Part shown: positions 7,590 to 14,721 of the stretch, in pieces
Position numbering within the stretch: position 1 is the first letter of the stretch
Layout of the letters: every line of letters begins with the position of its first letter
Source: Spirochaetaceae bacterium
GTDB taxonomy: Bacteria; Myxococcota_A; UBA9160; UBA4427
Reading direction: 5' to 3'
NCBI GenBank assembly: GCA_020632655.1
Contig: JACKFD010000026.1
Span: 1 to 24,885 of the forward strand
Length of the DNA: 24,885 nt
Notes under the pieces: model-generated
Databases searched by the model: none
What the model saw: only the letters and a program-made list of their open reading frames with translations
Told to the model about the DNA's origin: nothing
Position numbers and translations under genes: made by a program

Positions 7590-9686
7590 ATGACTGACCT
7601 CGTTTCGCAACTGACCCTCGGCACCCTCGGTGCGAGCGTGGCCGGCCTGCTGGTCGCCACGTTCTTCTACTTCCGCGTGAAGGGGCTGCCCGAGGGCACC
7701 GACACGATGAACATGATCGGCCGGTACATCCGGGAGGGCGCGATGGCCTTCCTGATGCGCGAGTACAAGGTCCTCACGGTCTACGCGATCGCCGTCTTCG
7801 CCTTCCTCTTCTTCGCGTTCCGCGGCGAGGGGACGGGCCTGCTGGCTGGCGGCTGCTTCCTCTTCGGCGCCTTCCTGTCGCTGCTCTCGGGCTTCATCGG
7901 CATGAAGGCCGCGACCTACGCCAACGTCCGCACGAGCCAGGCGGCGCGCGAGGGCTCGAAGCCGAACGCGCTGCTGACGGCCCTCGACGGTGGCGCCGTC
8001 ATGGGCCTCTTCGTCGCTTCGACGGCGCTGCTCGGCCTCGGCGGCCTCTACTACAACTTCGCGAGCGATCCGCACCTCGCGACCGTGCTGCACAGCTTCG
8101 CGGTCGGCGCCTCGTCGATCGCGCTCTTCGCGCGCATCGGCGGCGGCATCTACACGAAGGCCGCGGACGTCGGCGCCGACATCGCCGGCAAGGTCGTCGA
8201 GGGCATTCCCGAGGACGATCCGCGCAACCCGGGCGGCATCGCCGACAACGTGGGCGACAACGTCGGCGACGTGGCCGGCATGGGCGCGGACATCTACGAG
8301 TCGCTCGTGGCCGCGATCGTGGCGGCGATGGCGATCGCGCTGACCGCCAAGAGCGAGTACGTGATGGGCCTCTTCACGGGTCGGCCGAGCGCGGAGGAGG
8401 CGAAGTTCCTCGCCGTCACGCTGCCGGTCTTCCTCGCGGGCATGGGTCTCGCGGTCTCGATCGTCTGCATCTTCATCGCTCGCGCCCTGCGCGGCAACGC
8501 CCCGGCGATGGTGCTCCGCGCCACGCTGGTCGTGCCGTCGCTCATCATGTGTCTGGTCGCCTTCGGCGTGATGCCGATGCTCGGCGTCAGCCAGGCCGTC
8601 ACGGGCGCGCTCGCGGCGGGTGCGATCGGTGGCGCGCTCATCGGTCTCGTCACGGAGTTCTACACGGCCTGGAGCCCGATCCGACGCGTCGCCGAAGCCT
8701 CGACGACGGGCGCCGGGACGGGCGTGATCTCGGGCCTCGCCGTCGGCATGGAGAGCACGGTCGTCTCGCTCTTCATCGTCGCGGTCGTCGGCTTCATCGC
8801 CAACGCCGTCATGCCGGAGGGTATGGGCCTCTACGGGATCGCGATGGGCGCGGTCGGCATGCTCGCCGGTACGGCGATCGTGATGACCGTCGACGCCTAC
8901 GGCCCGATCTCGGACAACGCCGGCGGCATCAGCGAGATGAGCGAGCTCGGCCCCGAGGTCCGTGCGATCACGGACGAGCTCGACGCGGTCGGCAACACGA
9001 CGGCGGCGATCGGCAAGGGCTTCGCGATCGGCTCGGCGACCCTGACCGTGCTGTCGCTCTTCTCGGCCTTCATCCTCGAGGTGAATCACGTGCGCCTCGA
9101 GGAGGGGATGCCGGCGCTGGTGCTCAAGCTCGACGAGGCGCCGATCCTGATCGGCCTCCTGATCGGCGCGTGTCTGCCCTACGCGGTGGGTGCGTCGACG
9201 ATGATCGCGGTCGGCAAGGCCGCCCAGGCGATCATCCAGGAGATCATCCGCCAGTTCAACGAGATCCCGGGTCTGCGCGAGGGCAAGGCCGAGCCCCAGG
9301 GCGCCGTGATCGTCGACATCGCGACCGTCGCCGCCCTGCGCCAGATGGTGCTGCCGGGCTGCGTCGCGATCCTCGCCCCCGTGACCGTCGGCTTCGTGCT
9401 CGGGCCGGCAGCGCTGGCGGGCATGCTCGCCGGTGCGGTCGCCGTGGGTGCTTCGCTCTCGCTCTTCATGGCGAACGCGGGCGGCGCCTGGGACAACGCC
9501 AAGAAGTTCATCGAGGCGGGCAACCTCCCGGGCCACAAGAAGGGCTCCGACGCGCACAAGGCCGCCGTCATCGGCGACACGGTCGGCGATCCCTTCAAGG
9601 ACACGAGCGGCCCGGGCGTCGCGATCCTGATCAAGGTGATGAGCGTCGTCAGCCTGCTCATCGCCCCGCTGATCGCCCTCAACTGA
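7590..9686 (+). CDS. hppA: Membrane-bound ion-pumping pyrophosphatase (K+-dependent, possibly Na+-translocating)
   Basis: The 698-residue integral membrane enzyme hydrolyses pyrophosphate and pumps H+ and/or Na+. Landmarks are the substrate-site signature around GADIAGKVVEGIPEDDPRNP followed by ADNVGDNVGDVAGMGADIYES, the central AYGPISDNAGGI and the C-terminal GDTVGDPFKDTSGP. About 16 membrane helices are apparent, which is full length. A472 and G475 in GNTTAAIGKG are the K+-dependent type (K+-independent enzymes carry Lys and Thr there). The gate Glu is E237 in IYES, with Ala four residues later; in K+-dependent enzymes this position is typical of Na+-pumping members. The start at 7590 has GGAG (7577-7580) 9 nt upstream; an in-frame ATG at 7575 would add five residues with poor spacing. 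A long leader precedes it and a strong hairpin follows. Confidence 0.96.
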   Translation: MTDLVSQLTLGTLGASVAGLLVATFFYFRVKGLPEGTDTMNMIGRYIREGAMAFLMREYKVLTVYAIAVFAFLFFAFRGEGTGLLAGGCFLFGAFLSLLSGFIGMKAATYANVRTSQAAREGSKPNALLTALDGGAVMGLFVASTALLGLGGLYYNFASDPHLATVLHSFAVGASSIALFARIGGGIYTKAADVGADIAGKVVEGIPEDDPRNPGGIADNVGDNVGDVAGMGADIYESLVAAIVAAMAIALTAKSEYVMGLFTGRPSAEEAKFLAVTLPVFLAGMGLAVSIVCIFIARALRGNAPAMVLRATLVVPSLIMCLVAFGVMPMLGVSQAVTGALAAGAIGGALIGLVTEFYTAWSPIRRVAEASTTGAGTGVISGLAVGMESTVVSLFIVAVVGFIANAVMPEGMGLYGIAMGAVGMLAGTAIVMTVDAYGPISDNAGGISEMSELGPEVRAITDELDAVGNTTAAIGKGFAIGSATLTVLSLFSAFILEVNHVRLEEGMPALVLKLDEAPILIGLLIGACLPYAVGASTMIAVGKAAQAIIQEIIRQFNEIPGLREGKAEPQGAVIVDIATVAALRQMVLPGCVAILAPVTVGFVLGPAALAGMLAGAVAVGASLSLFMANAGGAWDNAKKFIEAGNLPGHKKGSDAHKAAVIGDTVGDPFKDTSGPGVAILIKVMSVVSLLIAPLIALN

Positions 9687-9711
9687 TCCGCCGCGCGCCT
9701 GTTCGTCTGAT

Positions 9712-9747
9712 CCGGCCCTGGCACATCGTTTTTCGTGCCAGGGCCGG
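9712..9747 (+). terminator. Strong hairpin after hppA
   Basis: CCGGCCCTGGCAC (9712-9724) and GTGCCAGGGCCGG (9735-9747) form a perfect 13-bp stem with a 10-nt loop, ATCGTTTTTC, 26 bp after the hppA stop codon. The position suits a transcription terminator, but the T-run is in the loop and no T-tract follows the stem. The alternative is that its arms are ends of a repeat element, since the same 13-mer recurs at 10055-10067. Confidence 0.55.
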
Positions 9748-10067
9748 TCGGCGAGGGGGTACCGTGCTCAAACATGCTCGGCTGGAAGGCGATCCCGCTC
9801 GCCAGGGCTGCGGGGCGCGCCTGCGCAACTGCGCGCGGCACCCCCTCGCCGCCCGTCCTCGGACCCGCGGTGGTGTTTGGATCGGGTCCTGACGGTCGTG
9901 GCGGGCGAGGCCGTGTGGCGGGTGCATGGATGACGCGCCGAGCAGGATGCGATCGCCGTACGGGATCCGAGGTGGTCATGCGTGAGTCGGGCGCGCGTGC
10001 TCAGCAGCCTCGGCATTCCGAACGCGAGGACCCGATCCGCGTATCCCCACACTACCGGCCCTGGCAC
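9735..10067. repeat. 333-bp segment bounded by 14-bp inverted repeats
   Basis: GTGCCAGGGCCGGT at 9735-9748 is exactly inverted at 10054-10067 (ACCGGCCCTGGCAC). Beyond the 14 identical bases the similarity continues loosely (GGGGGTAC against GGGGATAC). This is the form of a small non-autonomous element, but no transposase, no clear target duplication and no second copy in the window support that. The left end also pairs with 9712-9724. Confidence 0.3.
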
Positions 10068-10112
10068 GGCCGTCGATGTTCGGGTGGGCCGGGGGCGGGG
10101 GAGGTCGCGCGA

Positions 10113-10568
10113 CTAACGGGGCTGGCAGTCGAAGACGGGGATGTTGCGGTCGGTGCGGGCCTGGTAGTCGGCGAACTCGTGGTAGTGCTTCACGCAGATC
10201 GGCCAGAGCTCGGCCTTCTCCGCGTCGTCGACCTGCCGGGCGCGCAGCTTCATCCGCTTGCCGCGGTACTGGGCGACGATGTCCGGATTGGCCTGCAGGT
10301 TCTTCACCCAGACGGGGGACTTCGGCGCACCGCCCTGGGAGCCGACGATGATCACGCCGTCCTTGTAGGGGACGTACATGAGCGGGATCGTGCGCTTCTT
10401 GCCGGACCTGGCGCCGGTCATCTCGATCAGCACGACCGGTCGGCCCTGGAACTTCCCCATCAAGCGGCCGCTCGTCAGCTTGTAGACGAAGACGTTCAGC
10501 GCCGAGAAGGGCTTGATGAAGCTGCGGAGCTGCTTGTACTCCTTGTCGGTCATCGGATTCTGGGCCAC
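10113..10568 (-). CDS. DDN-family (F420-dependent nitroreductase-fold) protein, second copy
   Basis: This 151-residue split-barrel protein contains VLIEMTGARSGKKRTIPL, IIVGSQGGAPKSPVWVKNL and ANPDIVAQY, the same core blocks as the protein at 1002-1481 but clearly diverged. It lacks the longer N-terminal segment of that protein, so the two are paralogues rather than a recent duplication. Family members use F420H2 to reduce small hydrophobic substrates. Translation most likely starts at GTG 10568, because GAGGAG (minus-strand reading of 10576-10581) lies 7 nt upstream; the ATG five codons later has no such site. It diverges from the alpha/beta hydrolase at 10699, with a short dyad in the gap. 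Cofactor use is inferred from family. Confidence 0.87.
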   Translation of the reverse strand: MAQNPMTDKEYKQLRSFIKPFSALNVFVYKLTSGRLMGKFQGRPVVLIEMTGARSGKKRTIPLMYVPYKDGVIIVGSQGGAPKSPVWVKNLQANPDIVAQYRGKRMKLRARQVDDAEKAELWPICVKHYHEFADYQARTDRNIPVFDCQPR

Positions 10569-10655
10569 GGGACGTCTCCTCGGGTTCGTGTCGGCCGCGC
10601 GACCGGCTGGGTCGCGCCTGGGCGGCGCGGGCGCGAATGCGGCCGAGTCTAGCCT

Positions 10656-10677
10656 CCTCGCGTCTGGCGTCGCGAGG
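10656..10677. promoter_or_regulatory. Dyad in the divergent promoter region
   Basis: CCTCGCG (10656-10662) and CGCGAGG (10671-10677) form a perfect 7-bp inverted repeat with 8-bp spacing, 21 bp before the alpha/beta hydrolase start and about 90 bp before the divergent DDN gene. It has the size of a dimeric repressor site (for example TetR-like), but no regulator gene is present in the window. Confidence 0.3.
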
Positions 10678-10698
10678 CCGTTCCCCTAGCCTCTGCGC

Positions 10699-11781
10699 AT
10701 GACGACCACGCGCACGATCCGGACACGCGGCCTCGAGGTCTTCCTGCGCGAGGCGGGGCAGGATCGACCGGGCGAGGATCCCGTCGTCCTTCTCCACGGC
10801 TTTCCGCAGACCTCGCACATGTGGCGGCACCAGCTGCCCGTGCTCGGCGAACGCTTCCGCGTGTACGCGCCGGATACCCGGGGCTACGGCGGGACGGAGA
10901 AGCCCCGCATCCGGGTCACGCGTGATCTGCTCGCACGCGACGTCGTCGATCTGCTCGACGCCCTCGGCATCGAGCGCGCGCGCCTCGTCGGCCACGACTG
11001 GGGCGGCATCATCGCCGCCGCGACCGCACTCAAGCACCCGGACCGCGTGAGCCGCCTCGCGCTGATCGACACCCTCGTCTCGGTCTGGATCACCTGGGGC
11101 ATCCACGGCTACTGGTTCAAGTGCGAGCCCGAGGCGGAGCGTTTCTTCGAGGCGCACCATCGCGCCTTCATCCGCTCGGTCTTCGCCGGCGAGCCGACGC
11201 CTTACGGTGGCCCGCCCGAGTCGCCCTGGGCGGGTGTCGAGGGCTCGGAGGGCAGCGCCGCCCTCGACGGATTCGATCCCACGCGCTTCTGGAGCGCCGA
11301 GGACGTCGCGCACTACGAGCAGGCGTTCTCGGATCCGGGCGCGTGGTTCCATGCGGTCGAGTACTACCGCCATGCCTTGCCCTTCCACGTCGCGAGGCCG
11401 GATCCGGAGGCGACCGGCGGGATGTCCTTCGAGTACAGGACGAGCCGGGACGTGGCGGCGATGTGGAAGCACGAGGGACTGCTCTTCTCGCATCCCGAGT
11501 GGGCGAGCGAGTTCATGGTCTTCGCACCGGAGGACTGGCCGCTTCGTTATGCGGGGCCGACGCTCTACCTGTTCAGTCCCTTCCTGGTGCCCCAGGCCTT
11601 CGAGGACGGAAGGCTGCCGCCGGACGACTACATCCCGACCGGCAATCCCTACGCGGACTCCTTCGCGCACCACTTCCCGGACCTGCGCACACGGGGCGCC
11701 CTCTGCGGGCACTTCATTCCCGAGGAGGCGCCCGAGCGAACGAACGAGGTGCTGCTCTCGTTCCTGACCGGGACGATCTGA
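10699..11781 (+). CDS. Alpha/beta hydrolase, epoxide hydrolase / haloalkane dehalogenase type
   Basis: The 360-residue protein has the oxyanion segment LLHGFPQTSHMW (31-42), APDTRGYGGTEKP (57-69), and GHDWGG with the nucleophile Asp100 rather than Ser. The C-terminal catalytic His is H338 in CGHFIPEEAPE. An Asp nucleophile points to epoxide hydrolases, haloacetate or haloalkane dehalogenases, not to esterases. The protein is longer than the usual 290-320 residues because of an enlarged cap domain (about 130-270). The ATG at 10699 lacks a ribosome-binding site, so leaderless translation is possible. A dyad (10656-10677) lies just upstream. The gene is followed 106 bp later by the PLP decarboxylase on the same strand. 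The substrate cannot be named from the sequence. Confidence 0.88.
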   Translation: MTTTRTIRTRGLEVFLREAGQDRPGEDPVVLLHGFPQTSHMWRHQLPVLGERFRVYAPDTRGYGGTEKPRIRVTRDLLARDVVDLLDALGIERARLVGHDWGGIIAAATALKHPDRVSRLALIDTLVSVWITWGIHGYWFKCEPEAERFFEAHHRAFIRSVFAGEPTPYGGPPESPWAGVEGSEGSAALDGFDPTRFWSAEDVAHYEQAFSDPGAWFHAVEYYRHALPFHVARPDPEATGGMSFEYRTSRDVAAMWKHEGLLFSHPEWASEFMVFAPEDWPLRYAGPTLYLFSPFLVPQAFEDGRLPPDDYIPTGNPYADSFAHHFPDLRTRGALCGHFIPEEAPERTNEVLLSFLTGTI

Positions 11782-11887
11782 GACGCCGAGTCGCGACGCA
11801 TTCGAGTGTCCGGTCGGATTGTCCGGTTGTGGAGGACTGGATTCGCGCGTCATCCTCCCGCCCGCGACGTCCGGCAGGAGACCCGAC

Positions 11888-13285
11888 ATGAGTCCTTCGA
11901 CGACGATCCGCGAGCCGGGCCTGCTCGAAGACGCCACGGCGCGTGCGGGTCGCTACCTCGATTCCCTGGCGGACCGGGCGGTCGCCGCGGATCCCGTCGC
12001 AGTCGAGAAGCTGCGCTCTCGAGTCGGCAGCGGCCTGCCCGAGGCGCCGACGGCGCCTCGAGCCGTTCTCGCCGAGCTCGACGCGATCGCGTCGGACGCG
12101 ACGGTCGCGAGCGCGGGGCCGCGCTTCTTCGGATTCGTGCACGGCGGCTCGCTGCCCGTCGCGGCGGCCGCGAGCGTGCTCGCGACGGCCTGGGACCAGA
12201 ACGCGTTCTGCATGACGAGCTCGCCAGCGGGCGTCCTGCTCGAGGAGATCGTGCTCGGCTGGCTGCGGGAGGTGCTCGACCTGCCCGCGGACTCGGTCGG
12301 CGCGGTCACGACGGGGGCCACGGTCGCGAACTTCACGGCGCTGGCCGCCGCGCGACATCACCTGCTCGAGGCCCAGGGCTGGGACGTGGAGGCGGACGGG
12401 CTCTTCGGGGCGCCGCCGCTCCGCGTGCTCCTCTCGGCCGAGTCGCATCCGACCGTCCGCAAGGCGCTCGGGCTGCTCGGTCTCGGGCGCGACCGGGTCG
12501 AGCTGATCGAGACCGACGCGCGCGGACGGATCCGGGTCGACGCCATTCCGCGGATCGACGGGCCGACGCTCGTCTGCGCCCAGGCGGGCAACGTGAACAG
12601 CGGCGACTTCGATCCCTTCGACGCGCTCGCCGACGCCTGTGCGGGACCGCTCGCCTGGCTCCACGTCGACGGCGCCTTCGGGCTCTGGGCCCGCGCGTCC
12701 CGCGCGAAGCGGGACCTCGCGCGAGGACTCGAGCGAGCGGACTCCTGGGCGACGGACGGCCACAAGTGGCTGAACGTGCCCTACGACTGCGGGATCGCCT
12801 TCGTCCGGGAATCGCGCGCGCTGCGCGGCGCGATGTTGCTGTCGGCTGCCTACCTGCCGGGGGACGCACCGCGGGAGCCCTTCCACCACCTGCCCGAGAC
12901 CTCGCGTCGCGCGCGGGGGGTCGAGCTCTGGGCGGCGCTTCGAGGGCTCGGGCGGAGCGGTATCGAGGAGTTGGTCGATCGCTGCTGTCGACATGCCCGG
13001 CGCTTCGCCGACGGACTCTCGACGGCGGGCTACGAGATCCTGAACGAGGTCGTCCTGAACCAGGTCGTGGTCTCGTTCGGCGACGACGAGACGAATCGCG
13101 CCGTCGTCGACGCGGTCCAGCGCGCAGGCGTCTGCTGGTGTGGTCCGACGGAGTGGCGGGGGCGGTCCGCCATGCGGATCAGCGTCTCGTGCTGGGCGAC
13201 CGGCGACGAGGACGTCGAGCGATCCATCGAGTCGATCGTCGGCTGCGCCCGAGACGTGACGAGGGCGCGGCGCGGGAAGGCGTGA
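11888..13285 (+). CDS. PLP-dependent decarboxylase (group II, aromatic-amino-acid-decarboxylase-like)
   Basis: The 465-residue fold-type I PLP enzyme shows GAVTTGATVANFTALAAAR (cofactor phosphate region), H187 in ESHPTVRKAL (stacks on PLP in this family), D261 in LHVDGAFGLWA and the Schiff-base Lys K293 in TDGHKWLNVPYDCG. This is the pattern of group II decarboxylases such as aromatic amino acid, glutamate and tyrosine decarboxylases; some relatives are aldehyde synthases. The amino acid acted on is not evident. AGGAG (11876-11880) sits 7 nt before the ATG at 11888, which decides the start over in-frame upstream codons. The protein has no signal peptide and is probably cytosolic. Its end lies 14 bp from the convergent thioesterase gene. 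Confidence 0.9.
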   Translation: MSPSTTIREPGLLEDATARAGRYLDSLADRAVAADPVAVEKLRSRVGSGLPEAPTAPRAVLAELDAIASDATVASAGPRFFGFVHGGSLPVAAAASVLATAWDQNAFCMTSSPAGVLLEEIVLGWLREVLDLPADSVGAVTTGATVANFTALAAARHHLLEAQGWDVEADGLFGAPPLRVLLSAESHPTVRKALGLLGLGRDRVELIETDARGRIRVDAIPRIDGPTLVCAQAGNVNSGDFDPFDALADACAGPLAWLHVDGAFGLWARASRAKRDLARGLERADSWATDGHKWLNVPYDCGIAFVRESRALRGAMLLSAAYLPGDAPREPFHHLPETSRRARGVELWAALRGLGRSGIEELVDRCCRHARRFADGLSTAGYEILNEVVLNQVVVSFGDDETNRAVVDAVQRAGVCWCGPTEWRGRSAMRISVSCWATGDEDVERSIESIVGCARDVTRARRGKA

Positions 13286-13299
13286 GCCGTCGACGACGC

Positions 13300-13716
13300 C
13301 TAACGATCACGCGAGACGAGTGCGATCGTCGACATGGCCTTTGCGATCGGCTCGCCCTCCGGCGTTCGCAGCAGCCCCTCGGCGAACACGGTCCGGCCCC
13401 CCATGCGCTCGACCCAGCCCTCCGCCACGACGAGACCCGGATTGGCCGATCGATAGAAGGCGACCTTGATGTCGAGGGACATGGCGACCCGATCGAACCC
13501 GCTCTTCGCCATCGCCGCCATGGCCATCGCGTTGTCGATCCAACCCGTCACGAAGCCGCCCTGCACGACGTTGCCCGAGTGGCATTGGTCGGGTCTCGCC
13601 TCGAACTCGACGACGACCCGGCCGGCCTCGCCGTCGACCTCGACGTAGCGATGCAGGCCGAGGGTGCGGAGCATGGCGTCGATCGACGGATCCCAGTCGG
13701 GGGGCAGCGAGACCAC
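13300..13716 (-). CDS. Hotdog-fold acyl-CoA thioesterase (PaaI/4HBT family)
   Basis: This protein of about 138 residues has the hotdog helix signature NVVQGGFVTGWIDNAMAMAAM followed by strands VAMSLDIKVAFYRSANPG and LVVAEGWVERMGGRTVFAEG, as in PaaI-type thioesterases that hydrolyse acyl-CoA. The usual HGG of the active-site loop is QGG here, while the downstream Asp (in GWIDNA) is kept. The likely start is GTG at 13716, 5 nt after the stop of the upstream esterase gene on the same strand, giving VSLPPDWDPSIDAML; an ATG at about codon 15 is too far in. It is the last gene of the minus-strand hydrolase operon. A thioesterase fits with the CoA ligase and crotonase genes in the window. Confidence 0.82.
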   Translation of the reverse strand: MVSLPPDWDPSIDAMLRTLGLHRYVEVDGEAGRVVVEFEARPDQCHSGNVVQGGFVTGWIDNAMAMAAMAKSGFDRVAMSLDIKVAFYRSANPGLVVAEGWVERMGGRTVFAEGLLRTPEGEPIAKAMSTIALVSRDR

Positions 13717-13721
13717 CCCGG

Positions 13722-14666
13722 CTACCCGTGCAGCCGCCGCTTCAGGATCGCGACGACCTCTTCGTTGTTCCGCCGCGTCGGCTCGGCAGGCACGAAGGCC
13801 GAGCCGTGGAAGGTGCCGGCGTAGCTGTGCAGCTCGACGGAGACGCCGGCCTCGAGCAGGCGCGCCGCATAACGGATGCCCTCGTCGCGCAGCGGATCGA
13901 ATTCCATGGTCGAGACGTAGGCCGGGGGCAGTCCGGCGAGGTTCGTTGCGCGGGCAGGTGCGGCGTAGGGCGAGGTCTCGCCGCGATGGTCGGGGCCGAG
14001 GTAGTGCTTCCAGCTCCAGACCGCGTTCGGGCGGTTCCAGAAGGGCGTGTCCTGGAACGCGAGCATCGACGGCGTGTCGAGACGGTCGTCGAGCTCGGGG
14101 ATCTCGAGCAGCTGGAAGCAGATCGCGGGGCCGCCGCGGTCGCGGGCGAGGAGCGCGAGCCCCGCTGCGAGGCCGCCGCCCGCGCTCTGGCCGGCGATCG
14201 CGAGACGGGCGGGATCGACGCCGAGCGAGGCGGCGTTCGAGGCCGTCCAGACGAGGGCCGCATGACAGTCCTCGAGGCCGGCCGGGAAGGGGTCCTCCGG
14301 AGCGAGGCGGTACTCGACGCTGACGACGACGGCGTCGACGTCGCCGGCGACCATCTGGCACCAGCCGTCCATCATCTCGACGTTGCCGAGCATGAAGCCG
14401 CCGCCATGGATCTCGAGCACGGCAGGGCGCGGCGAGTCCGACGCGGCACGCGGGCGGTAGATCCGGATCGGGACCTCGGGCGCGCCGTCGGGGCCGGGGA
14501 TCCGCCGATCCTCCATCACGACGTCGTCCCGCGGTGGCGCCGCGACCAGGCTCTCTGCGCGCATGGCGCGCATCGCCTGGATCTTCTCCGCGGTCGAGAA
14601 GTCCTGGAGCGTCGGCAGCTCGGAGAGGTAGGGCAGGAAGTCCTTGTCGTAGGCTCGTTCCGTCAT
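13722..14666 (-). CDS. Alpha/beta hydrolase, hormone-sensitive-lipase family esterase
   Basis: The 314-residue esterase has the HSL-family oxyanion motif HGGGF (87-91), the nucleophile elbow GQSAGGG with S161, acid D257 in EFDPLRDEG and H287 in GTFHGSAF, a complete catalytic triad. Such enzymes cleave short- to medium-chain esters and lactones. No signal peptide is visible, so it is probably cytosolic. The ATG at 14666 gives an N-terminus (MTERAYDKDFLPYL) typical for the family; upstream in-frame sequence is Arg-rich and unlike the family. No strong ribosome-binding site is visible. It lies 55 bp after the beta-lactamase-like gene and 5 bp before the thioesterase, so it is probably co-transcribed with both. 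Confidence 0.9.
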   Translation of the reverse strand: MTERAYDKDFLPYLSELPTLQDFSTAEKIQAMRAMRAESLVAAPPRDDVVMEDRRIPGPDGAPEVPIRIYRPRAASDSPRPAVLEIHGGGFMLGNVEMMDGWCQMVAGDVDAVVVSVEYRLAPEDPFPAGLEDCHAALVWTASNAASLGVDPARLAIAGQSAGGGLAAGLALLARDRGGPAICFQLLEIPELDDRLDTPSMLAFQDTPFWNRPNAVWSWKHYLGPDHRGETSPYAAPARATNLAGLPPAYVSTMEFDPLRDEGIRYAARLLEAGVSVELHSYAGTFHGSAFVPAEPTRRNNEEVVAILKRRLHG

Positions 14667-14721
14667 GGCGGCACGATAGCGCCGGCCCGTCGCGTCGCGC
14701 CGGGGCCCGGCACGCCTCCGA

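Larger units (their letters stand above)
9687..10112. other. Intergenic region with nested inverted repeats (candidate structured RNA or MITE-like element)
   Basis: These 426 bases separate two convergent genes and contain no convincing coding sequence. They contain several inverted repeats: a 13-bp perfect hairpin (9712-9747); a 17-of-19-bp long-range stem (9749-9767 with 9833-9851), enclosing a small hairpin GGCGA/TCGCC (9788-9803); an interrupted stem CCGTC..GGACCCG (9853-9867) with CGGGTCC..GACGG (9883-9895); and a 14-bp inverted repeat at 9735-9748 and 10054-10067 bounding 333 bp. The arrangement is more structured than the other gaps in this window. It could be a structured RNA, a non-autonomous transposable element with terminal inverted repeats, or stacked terminators. 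No target-site duplication was seen. Confidence 0.45.

Noticed and set aside
5055..9557. A minus-strand open frame of 1,500 codons spanning the CoA ligase, the VOC gene and hppA
   Set aside because: Only the part 5055-6572 matches a protein family. The rest is rich in Arg, Asp and His and is antisense to strongly conserved hppA; it is an artefact of high GC.
9735..10652. A plus-strand open frame across the intergenic region and the second DDN gene
   Set aside because: It is antisense to the DDN gene for much of its length and has no recognisable domain; the intergenic part is dominated by inverted repeats.
11807..11827. Direct repeat TGTCCGGT twice, upstream of the PLP decarboxylase gene
   Set aside because: Only 8 bp in a GC-rich setting; not enough to claim an operator.
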